Origin: Chloromonas sp. AAM2
Taxonomy: Eukaryota; Chlorophyta; Chlorophyceae; Chlamydomonadales; Chlamydomonadaceae
Assembly: GCA_004335635.1 (NCBI GenBank)
Contig: QAXH01001329.1
Location: 1-15,205 of the forward strand
Direction of reading: 5' to 3'
Length of the DNA stretch: 15,205 nucleotides
In this document: in pieces, positions 7,909 to 15,205 of the stretch
How the letters are laid out: every line of letters starts with the position of its first letter
How positions within the stretch are numbered: position 1 is the stretch's first letter
Program-made: the position numbers and the translations under genes
Notes under the pieces: model-generated
Seen by the model: only the letters and a program-made list of their open reading frames with translations
The model's database searches: none
What the model was told of the DNA's origin: nothing

Positions 7909-10900
7909 ATGAGTCTGAAAGTGACAGCAAGGCCTTTTGTGCCTCAAGCACCAGCCCCCCAGTGCCTTGACCCTTCAGCGGCCCCCGTGGCGGACACGAC
8001 TCCGTCAACAGGACTCGGCTGCCTCCTTAAGGCGAAGCTTGCTTCCCAGGTTGCGACCGAGCATGCAGACCTGGAGAGCGTGGATAGCGTGAGTGCCTTT
8101 ATGGGGCGGCCGGGCCTAGATTTGTCCTCCGCTGCTTTGTGTTTTCCTGCTTCCTGCCTGCTTCTTGCTGCGCATTTTGCGCATACAAGCCTCTGCTCAG
8201 CCTGCAAATGCGCTTGTGCTTTCTGCAAATGCGTGAGCTCGCGCGCTTTTTCAGTGTGGCTGCGGGCCCCTTGCTCAGGCAGTCCTTGCTGTGTTTACAG
8301 TACTGTGCATCACGAGCACTTCTTGTGCATTACGAGCAGTTCTTGAGTTTTCTGCTTATTTTTTCTTGAAATGAAAACAAGTGGGAACTCTGCTGACTGA
8401 ATGATGCGTCACTGGCGTCTGCAGTTCCACGAGTGCGAAAGTCTCCCTTGCGCAAACAGCAGTATTGCCGTGACCGAGAGCGTGGAGGAGAGCGCAGAAG
8501 GCACGAGCTCAGGAGACGAGCTGCCAGACATGCCTGTGTTCACCTCCAGCCCGCTGCACCGCATGCTGGGCCCTTCACCCCTGCTCTGCACCAGCCCCAA
8601 GTCTCTGATCCCAGCTCAGGTCAAGCTGGGACCCTCGGACTTTGAAATGCTGCGGATTGTTGGACAGGGTGCCTTTGGCAAGGTGGGTGCCCCCCAATGC
8701 TCTGGGCAGCAGTTTCACCCACAAGCTAACCTGGATGCGTAACATGTTGGGCACGCACCCTCTCATGCGCCTTGTACGTGCATCCGTACAACTTTTTTGG
8801 ATTCGTGCGCCATTTTACCTCCATGCAGGTGTTCCAGGTCGTTCACAAGCAAAGCCAGGAGGTGTATGCGATGAAGGTGATGCGCAAGGACGTCATTCTG
8901 CAGAAGGATCATGGAGAGTATGTCAAATCAGAGAGGGACGTGCTCACTACAGTTGTGCACCCCTACATCGTCACACTGCGCTTTTCATTCCAGGTACGCC
9001 GGTACCTAGGTGTTGGGAGTCGTTCTGTCTATCTCATGGCTTGCTTCACAAGTTCCTGGATAGGCAAGTCGACAAGGTCACCAGAAGTGGAAAGCGGAAG
9101 CGGGGTGTTGAATAAAAGCGGGGCATGAAAGCGGGGAAACGGTGAGCTTGTGGCGTTTTGTAAAATTTATAACATTCAAGAAATCCATTACCACAGCACA
9201 CCCCCTATGCGGTCACGGGTTCGAGTCCTTTGGCTGCGCGATGTTAAATAGCGATTTTACATAGATCGGGCTGAAACTTGGCCGTCCGATGCGCCTTGTT
9301 CCGCTCTTTCCGATGCCTCCTTCAAAAGTTTGCGTATCGACGCTGCAGGTTGCTGGCGCCGGTTCTAGTGAGGGTGGTCAAAAAACGCTCAAACTGGGTT
9401 TACTTGCTCATTTGGTGGCCAATCCTGCTCATTCGAGTTGCATCTGTATGCTGTCGTGTGGGGAGGCCCGCCAAGGTCCCGACAATTTGACACAACCCTA
9501 GTCTTCTTGACCTAGCGGCTCACCGGCGCAACCATTCTCGGCGATTGAAAGACCTCCGTGTAGACAATGAGTCTCGCTACACTTTTGCTTCAAGAATCAC
9601 GCGCAGCCATGCAGTGTGCGAGTTGTTCTAATATCGCGAGTGTGATGGCCAAAGTTACACAGGCAAAAAGTGACCGCATGGGGTGTGTGGTATTACAAAT
9701 GGTAAGGTTTATTACCCATAGCATTTCACAAACGTTTGCTTGTGTTAACAAGGTGGCTGGTTGGCGCGGCAAGTCCTCAGCATCGCAGCCTGTGCCGCGC
9801 GTTTTCTGGACGTTTCTTTGTGGTTGCCTGCTCCTCTCTCTAGAACCACACACAAAACACACAGGGACGATACTGGTAAAGACGCGATAGCGCAGGTCTT
9901 GGCTCAAGCGGGCTTGCCATTTGAGGGAAAGTCAGAAACCGTTTATGAAACCCCATTTTAGCCGTGCTTCAACCCGTGTCCTGTCCCGACTTTGTTGAAA
10001 GCGGTAAAAGCGCGCTTTGTGCTGAACGTTTGCCTCTTTCGGTGACCCTGATTCATGCGATGTACAAGCCAAATCTCTTTGAATGCTGTGTGTCCCCAGA
10101 CTGAAACTATCCGATTCAGTCTTAGTCCAGTTACTGAATTGGTAACACACAGGTTGGAGCTCGCACATGTCAAATCAATGTCGTTGAGCACACGTTATGT
10201 GATTTGCAGCTTTTTCGCGGCTAACTCCTGCAATTGTATGCTGTTGCCTGGCCCGCAGACAAACCACAAGTTGTACCTTGTCTTGGATTTTATTAACGGC
10301 GGCCATCTGTTCTTCAACCTGTACCGCGAGGGTGTGTTCAGCGAGGAGGTGGCGCGCCTGTACACCGCTGAGATAATTTCAGCGGTTTCCTACCTGCACA
10401 GCCTGGGAATCATGCACCGCGACCTCAAGGTGAGGTTACAGGCCAGTACATTTTTGTTGATGCAGCTCCTGCCTTTTGTGAGGGTCTGGCCATTGGTGGG
10501 AGTGTAGCAGGATATTGCCTTGACTCGTTTTAGCATGTTTTGACTGGCAGGTGAGGCTTCAGTCTGGCTGCTATGGCATTTTATCGCCTGCAGGTTTATA
10601 TGTTGAGTCACATTGCTGTCGGCTAACACACTCCTGCTTTGTTGTCGCTGCAGCCGGAGAACGTTCTACTTGACAGCGAGGGACATGTGAGACTCACGGA
10701 CTTTGGCCTTGCAAAGGTGCGTATGTTCCCGAAGCAAAGTGGTGTCAGCTCGCCAAAGGCTGGGTCAGTGACGCTCTGTTGATGCATCTCATGGCCAAAG
10801 AGCGTGCAGCATAGCCCCTGAGCATGTGATGCTGAAAGGTGATTCTACCAGATTAAGCATGGCTTGGGTAAACTGTGCATGGTTGAATAATTATTGTTGC

Positions 10901-12215
10901 TAGTTATGGGATTGCGCAAGCACGTGTTACACTTACTGGAACTGAAGCCTGTGGTGGCTGCTTCCCATTGCAACTTGTAGAGCAACATGGATACTGAGGG
11001 CGCCCGCAGCAACAGCTTCATCGGCACAATGGAGTACATGGCGCCAGAGATTGTGGAGGGCAAGGGACACACCAAGAATGTCGACTGGTGGAGCACTGGG
11101 TGAGTCTGCACCACATGTTTCAAGGCAGACTCGAGAGTGTTGGCACATGAGCAGGTGCATGGCTTGACAAGCTTGCACATGCTGGTGCAGTGGCGTCTGC
11201 ACATCGTTGGTGTCAGATATTACTCTATCAGAACACGCACATGTTTCTCGGCTGCAGGATTCTTCTGTACGAGATGCTGTGCGGCATTCCGCCATTCCGT
11301 GCCAAGAGCAGGCAGGCACTGCAAACACAAATTCTAAGGTATGGCAAGCACCAACCAGGAATCGTGGCGCATTTCACTGTCATCAACAGATTTCCTACAC
11401 TAAGCTTGGTTCACGTGCATGTGTGTACCATGCATTCCAGCCGTACAGCGAGCGACCGACCTGCGCTGAAGTATTAGGTTCCAGGATTTGCACCATCCAA
11501 ACTCAACTTGTCAAGTCAGTTGGTATTGGCTTGCTTGGCCCAGCACGCGTCATTGACATGTCCCCTTGCCTTGCCACCCCACGCAGTGCCAAGGTGAAGT
11601 TTCCCAAGTTCCTGTCCAGCGAGGCCCAGAGTCTGCTCAAGGGCCTGCTGACCCGCGACCCCAATAAGCGCCTAGGCAACGGCCCGGCAGGCTCGGATGC
11701 CATCAAGCGCCACGCTTTCTTCCGCACCATCAACTGGGTCAAGCTGGAAAACAGGCAGATCGAGTCCAAGTTCAAGCCAGTGGTGAACGATAGCAAGGAT
11801 ATCAAGAACTTCGACAAGCTGTGGACGGTGAGTTTGTGTTGGATGCAGGTGGCTATTGCTAGACACTTCACCAGCATCTGTGCACGGTGTTTTGTTGCCT
11901 TGCACTTTGCATGCATAAGCATCGACTGTTTCCTGGCTTACTCGCTGCACTGTTTCCTGGCTTACTCGCTACGATGCTTTTTGCTCACAGGACTTGCCTC
12001 CTCTGGACTCGCCATGTGGCACACCAAGTGCTGGCCACCCTGAGGATCCCTTCAAGGGGTTCACTTACACTGGGCCAAGCTTCCTGGACAGCAAGTCTTC
12101 AACCCGTTGCTCGCCCATTCCAGAGAGCGCCATTCAGTCGCCCATGGTGCTGCTCAGCTCCCCCCCTCGCCGCATCACTGGCTTTGTATGCGCGCCTCCA
12201 CCACCAAGCTCATGA
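7909..12215 (+). CDS. S6K: Ribosomal protein S6 kinase (AGC family, TOR/PDK1-regulated), 9 exons, complete
   Basis: Exons: 7909-8088, 8425-8682, 8829-8993, 10259-10429, 10654-10716, 10981-11099, 11258-11338, 11587-11827, 11991-12215; all introns are GT-AG. Joined, they encode 500 residues without a stop. Visible motifs: Gly loop GQGAFGK (140-146), ATP lysine in YAMK (K162), helix-C Glu in KSERD (E181), HRDLKPEN (254-261), DFG (274-276), activation loop NSFIGT with candidate PDK1 site S291, APE (300-302), AGC tail from about 392, turn motif LDSPCGTP (431-438), and hydrophobic motif FKGFTY (447-452) with candidate TOR site T451. [11 protein letters not shown] (about 210-220) and the TY hydrophobic motif distinguish S6K from PKA, PKC or PDK1 and resemble plant S6K. 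Start: an in-frame TAA lies two codons upstream of the ATG and A is at -3. The family is a cytosolic/nuclear Ser/Thr kinase phosphorylating ribosomal protein S6 downstream of TOR. The 130-residue N-terminus is poorly conserved, so exon 1 is the least certain part. Confidence 0.93.
8305..8344. repeat. 20-bp tandem duplication in S6K intron 1
   Basis: Two adjacent 20-base units (8305-8324 and 8325-8344), each beginning GTGCAT and ending TTCTT, differ at two positions. They sit 80 bases before the intron 1 acceptor. This looks like a local slippage duplication. Confidence 0.85.
8994..10258 (+). other. S6K intron 3, enlarged, probable insertion at about 9090-10012
   Basis: This intron is 1265 bases, against 146-336 for the other seven. 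The extra sequence begins with a run of AAAGCGG-like units (9091-9142) and a matching pair recurs at 9998-10012 (AAAGCGG then AAAAGCGCG). Removing the part between would leave about 340 bases, the size of the largest other intron. The inside is less TG-rich than the flanks and contains a B-box-like GGTTCGAGTCC (9218-9228). No transposase or reverse transcriptase frame is recognisable. The acceptor at 10258 is chosen over one at 10209 because the latter would add 49 bases and break the kinase frame. Confidence 0.45.
9091..9142. repeat. Degenerate AAAGCGG(G) array
   Basis: Purine-rich units AAAGCGG (9091-9097), AAGCGGGG (9098-9105), AAAGCGGGG (9115-9123), AAAGCGGGG (9128-9136) and AAACGG (9137-9142) cluster in about 50 bases. 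Similar units recur at 9998-10012, near the far end of the suspected insertion. Confidence 0.7.
11925..11970. repeat. 22-bp perfect direct repeat in S6K intron 8
   Basis: A 22-base unit beginning ACTGTTTCCTGGCTTAC occurs at 11925-11946 and 11949-11970 without mismatches (period 24). The second copy ends 20 bases before the acceptor at 11990, so the duplication enlarges the pyrimidine-containing region of the 3' splice site. Perfect identity suggests a recent event. Confidence 0.95.
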
Positions 12216-12963
12216 GCTCCAATAATTCATGAGAGCAGGAGCCTCAAATGATGGCAAAACACTAGCACAGGTGGTGTGGTGCAGCAGTAGCCGGCAGGAA
12301 GCTACATTTGAGTGGCATATTCAGCAGCTCAACTCGGACAGCAGCGGCCTCTGATATTCTATGCGGCTCGGACACTGGATTTTGATCGCTTGGCGCAGTG
12401 GGTTATATAATGCAGCATGGACCAACAACATGTGCGGCATAGCAGTCTTAGTCGGAAAGCACAGCAGCAATTGCTTGCTGGTGCAGCAGCTGGTGTACTA
12501 CCTTTGGCAGATCGTGCCTCATTGTTAGTGGCATGGCTTTGGCAAAGGTCCTCTCGCCGACACTGACAGAGTTTGTGACTGACAAGCATCCAGGGGTTGC
12601 CTGGTATGCAGGGTTCGGTCATTATTGCCGTAGCTGGGCAATACGCCGTTCATCGGCATTCTTGCACATACTCTGCACCATTCAATGCGTGCAATTGAAG
12701 CTCAGGAAGGACATGATAACTTGGTTGACTGCACTTGGCAACACAAGCGTTTGCTAATAGTGGCTAAAGCATTCGTGACTAGCCCGCTGTGCATTGCATG
12801 CTCACGACTGCATACTTTCATAGAGCCTAAATCATCTGGCAGGGCGAGGTAATTGTCTAGTTTCTGTGTGTGCCTGGTGTCCAATACCAAGGTCGACTTG
12901 GCTTCATTCGCTTGGGGTGTTGCTGGGTGTTGACGTGCATGCATTGACTGGAGTATTAGGACT

Positions 12964-12982
12964 GATGGATGGATGGATGGAT
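12964..12982. repeat. (GATG)n short microsatellite
   Basis: Just under five GATG units in a row (19 bases), in the probable 3' UTR of S6K. Confidence 0.85.
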
Positions 12983-13188
12983 ACGTGTGGCAGCAATAGG
13001 CACCAGTGCATGTTGCCAGTAGTTCACGTGCAATCTAGCATGCGGCGCAGGAGTGAATACTTGGTATGCTATCGCAGTGTGTTTGCTTCATTTGGTTTGA
13101 TTCAACAACAGCCATGCCTCTTGGCCCCTTGTTTTGTCGGAGTATCACATTCATGTTGACATTGTTTGTATGTGCGCCACTCTTTCAT

Positions 13189-13193
13189 TGTAA
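13189..13193 (+). terminator. TGTAA poly(A) signal, probable end of the S6K transcript
   Basis: This is the first TGTAA on the plus strand after the S6K stop codon, 974 bases downstream. Cleavage in chlorophytes usually follows TGTAA by 10-20 bases. A non-canonical signal nearer the stop cannot be excluded. Confidence 0.35.
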
Positions 13194-13414
13194 ATGACCA
13201 GCAAAAGGTTCGGATGTATCGAGAGACATGCAACAGGATGTCTCTGGTGTTGAGCCAGTCTAGGTGGCGTGAAGTTTGCTGCGGCATCTCAAATGCTGAC
13301 TGAGCAGACACAGCCGAGCCTTCCTTGTCTGGCACGGTCCAGCACGTACCGCTTCATAGTCTGCCAGCGGACGTGCATGCGGCTCAAGGCCAGTTGCATT
13401 TGAAGCGAGCGGTC

Positions 13415-13533
13415 GTAACTCGACGTAACGCCACAGTAACAGCCAGAGTCGGCAATCGACGTCAGCCAGAGTCGGCACTCGTCGCCTTGGTTTACAATGT
13501 ATGACAACTTTAAGTAACGACACGTCTCGTTAC
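13415..13533. promoter_or_regulatory. GTAAC cluster with tandem repeat and inverted repeat, possible upstream control region
   Basis: GTAAC occurs at 13415, 13425, 13436 and 13514 and as GTTAC at 13529-13533. The last two form a perfect 7-bp inverted repeat (GTAACGA CACGTC TCGTTAC, 13514-13533) whose loop contains ACGTC. Two 23-base tandem units lie between (13440-13485). The cluster sits 120-240 bases upstream of a TATA-like box, which suggests binding sites for a plus-strand promoter, but no known factor site is recognised with confidence. Confidence 0.35.
13440..13485. repeat. 23-bp tandem duplication
   Basis: Units at 13440-13462 and 13463-13485 both begin CAGCCAGAGTCGGCA and differ at three positions. 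They are directly adjacent. Confidence 0.85.
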
Positions 13534-13653
13534 CGATGGCGGCGATGTATGGGTTGGCTTTGAGAGACGACGAACCCTGATGAGGGCCTCTTGGCTGGAT
13601 GGCTGTGAGGCAGCTCTGCTGCTGTACACCGCTTGCAGAGTCAGCCTAACAGC

Positions 13654-13660
13654 TATATAT
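13654..13660 (+). promoter_or_regulatory. TATA-like box TATATAT
   Basis: TATATAT is followed by GCCCAGCC, a plausible core promoter for the plus-strand gene whose exon is seen at 14832-14978. The support is positional only. Confidence 0.3.
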
Positions 13661-14424
13661 GCCCAGCCAAGGTTCAGCACTGCACTAGGTATGTGGGTGC
13701 AGAGTTGGTGAGTGCTACATGCAACAGCCACTCTGGACTTAGGCTTTGTTTACTCGTGCCTGTGTGCAGCATGCCTGACCACTGTGGTGGCCTTGCTTCA
13801 GCTGCATCCTGGCTTCAGGCAATGGTCTGGTTGCAGGCACAACACAGCAGGTGCGTGTGCTTTCCAAAGCATCACATCTGAGCAGCGACATGTCATGAAG
13901 GCACATGGTGCACACAGGTTCACGCAACACCTGAGTCGAGTCACGCCTCGCAACAGCTGGGTTGAGACGTTTGCATGTGCTGTACACGATGTGCACAGTA
14001 CTACACACAATGTGCTACAAACAACAACAGCTACACAGCGCAGGCAACAACACTCCAGCGTGTTTCAGCTTAGCTGGCAGGCACGCTGCTTTGAGTCTGT
14101 GTGCATGCCCACTGTTGTGCCCCATGCCCAGGTGCCAAAGCTAGCTACTCAGCAACTATCTTTCATGGCCTGCTGGGAATGCCATGTCTCCTAGGCGTTC
14201 TCTCCGTCTTCTGCCCTGGTGAGGGACGACTTGTTCATGCATGCAAGTGCAGAACTCGCGGAAAGGGAAAGTTGACCCTCAGAAAAGAGCTCACTGCCAT
14301 GCCAGTAGCAGTCCGGGAAAAGGCAGGGCATGCCTATTCAAGTCAATGAAAAATTCGCTGTCTTGGTTTGCCATGGTCTTGCCTACTGGGTGATGCCTGC
14401 TAGAATTCATCCTTTGCCATGTAG
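13661..14424. other. Stretch without a firm gene
   Basis: If the TATA-like box at 13654 is real, this would be leader or intron sequence. Frames present (for example through 13712-14194) have no recognisable product, and I could not assemble splice-flanked exons with confidence. Confidence 0.4.
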
Positions 14425-14655
14425 GAGCATGGCCTCTGGCATGGGTGGCGGTGGAGGCGAGCGGCTGCATGCTGCTGTGGACCATGCAGCGCCCCCCTGC
14501 CAGGTCACTGAGCCTCTGGCACCTGCCAGCAGTCAAGGTGGGCGCCAGGTTCGTGCCATCTCACAAGCCTGCAGTGTTTGCATACCAAACCGGGGTGACT
14601 CACTCCTAACGCGGCAAGCCATCAGCAAACACTGTTCCCTCCTTAATCTGTCTAC

Positions 14656-14676
14656 AATGCTTAATGCTTAATGCTA
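14656..14676. repeat. Three 7-bp units AATGCTT/A
   Basis: AATGCTT, AATGCTT and AATGCTA stand in tandem at 14656-14676, upstream of the Leu-rich exon, probably in an intron. Confidence 0.85.
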
Positions 14677-14831
14677 TGACTTTTATGCTTGCTCTGTATG
14701 CCACCCCTATGGCAGGTATTCTGCAGGTCTTCCGTCACCACCGTGATATCGTGAATTCGCCACCCGTTTCCTGTGCAACGAGTGTGCTGCACTGGATCTG
14801 ATGCGCCTGCTATCATGACGTGTGCATGCAG

Positions 14832-15153
14832 GCAGCGCACGGTCTCCTGCAGCTGCTGATGTCCCTTCCTGTGCCGCCGCAATCCCTCCTGCCACGGCTC
14901 CTGCTGATCCCGGGAGGCACCCTGGCACCGCACCTGCTGGCTGGCCTGCTGCAGCGCACACCAAACACGTTCACACTGGTGAGTGGAAAGGGGCGCAAGG
15001 CAAACAGACAAGCAAGTAAACCTTACCACATGGGGCCTTGGTGTCTGTTACAAACAGTACAGCTTCAACTAATGCAGGTACATGCCCCCGTGTATACCAT
15101 ACATGTTGTTTTTGCTTGCATAGACACCGGCTCGTTCTGCCCTGTTCCCGTGA
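14832..15153 (+). CDS. Partial gene: one good Leu-rich exon and a possible terminal exon; unknown product
   Basis: The exon 14832-14978 (49 codons, phase 0 at both ends) has a good acceptor (TGCATGCAG) and a consensus donor (GTGAGT). It reads AAHGLLQLLMSLPVPPQSLL and continues as a Leu-rich helix-like segment to NTFTL, with heavy CTG codon use like the S6K exons. An in-frame TGA at 14799-14801 shows that coding must enter by splicing. Downstream, the acceptor at 15123 would give a last exon 15124-15153 ending ARSALFP; an alternative acceptor at 15077 gives a longer end, to 15158. Upstream, an exon may start at the ATG at 14429 (MASGMGGGGGE) with a donor near 14503 or 14537, but only the weaker donor fits the phase. 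I do not recognise the family. Minus-strand frames in this region look less convincing. Confidence 0.35.
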
Positions 15154-15205
15154 CATAGTTGCTCGGTCAACACCAGCAGTTGAGAGCAACAGTTACGTCT
15201 GGTGA

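Larger units (their letters stand above)
12216..13205 (+). other. Probable long 3' UTR of S6K
   Basis: After the TGA at 12213-12215 no supportable coding region occurs until the first plus-strand TGTAA at 13189. The interval contains a GATG microsatellite (12964-12982). Long 3' UTRs are common in chlorophyte genes, but the transcript end is inferred from the motif alone. Confidence 0.45.

Noticed and set aside
9200..9250. Complete tRNA gene around the B box
   Set aside because: The T stem does not pair fully and no D arm, anticodon arm or acceptor stem is visible.
10210..10258. Earlier acceptor for S6K exon 4 (AG at 10208-10209)
   Set aside because: It would add 49 bases, break the frame and insert residues not expected between FSFQ and TNHKLYLV.
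7909..12215. Assigning the kinase to PKA, PKG, PDK1 or RSK
   Set aside because: It has the S6K-type [11 protein letters not shown] segment, a full turn motif and an FKGFTY hydrophobic motif, with one kinase domain only. PDK1 lacks the hydrophobic motif and RSK has two kinase domains.
13579..13650. Box C/D snoRNA suggested by TGATGA
   Set aside because: No CTGA D box at a suitable distance and no closing stem.
14661..15029. Minus-strand Gln-rich frame opposite the Leu-rich exon
   Set aside because: The plus strand has consensus donor and acceptor sites and better codon bias; the minus frame looks like its shadow.

Overview
This looks like nuclear DNA from a eukaryote, most likely a green alga (chlorophyte, possibly Chlorophyceae). 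The evidence is a kinase gene of nine short exons separated by GT-AG introns (most donors GTGAGT or close to it), a kinase protein that reads like plant-type S6K, strong CTG codon preference in the exons, and TGTAA (the usual chlorophyte poly(A) signal) placed downstream of the two best genes. There are also long non-coding stretches, trinucleotide microsatellites and many short tandem duplications. Genus cannot be fixed from the sequence alone. I see no bacterial operon, CRISPR array, prophage or rRNA/tRNA gene.

Layout. 1-5990: no gene that I can support. It contains a CTG microsatellite (2634-2678), an AT-rich patch with paired 18-bp repeats (about 3235-3350), and a block at about 4009-5140 whose hairpins, tandem motifs, TATA box and internal duplication suggest a degraded transposable element. 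6074-6901 (minus): an uninterrupted coding region for a two-pass membrane protein with an Asn run, of no family I recognise, with TGTAA about 80 bases past its stop. 7130-7908: the divergent intergenic/5'-leader region shared with the next gene. 7909-12215 (plus): a complete gene for a TOR-pathway ribosomal protein S6 kinase (AGC family). Joining its nine exons gives an open 500-residue protein with every catalytic motif, the PDK1-site loop, a turn motif and the TOR-type hydrophobic motif FKGFTY. Its third intron is about four times longer than any other and probably holds an insertion. 12216-about 13205: probable long 3' UTR ending at the first TGTAA. 13400-13660: a cluster of repeats and inverted repeats just upstream of a TATA-like box. 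About 14425-15205: the start or part of a further plus-strand gene, of which one exon (14832-14978) is fairly convincing.

The S6K gene is the anchor of the window. In plants and algae S6K is activated by PDK1 and TOR and couples nutrient status to translation. Nothing links the neighbouring membrane protein or the downstream partial gene functionally to it. The least explained items are the Asn-rich membrane protein, the SP-rich tail of the kinase beyond the hydrophobic motif, the insertion-like sequence in kinase intron 3, the composite block at 4009-5140, and the GTAAC repeat cluster at 13415-13533. I found no convincing evidence of an entirely new multi-gene system.
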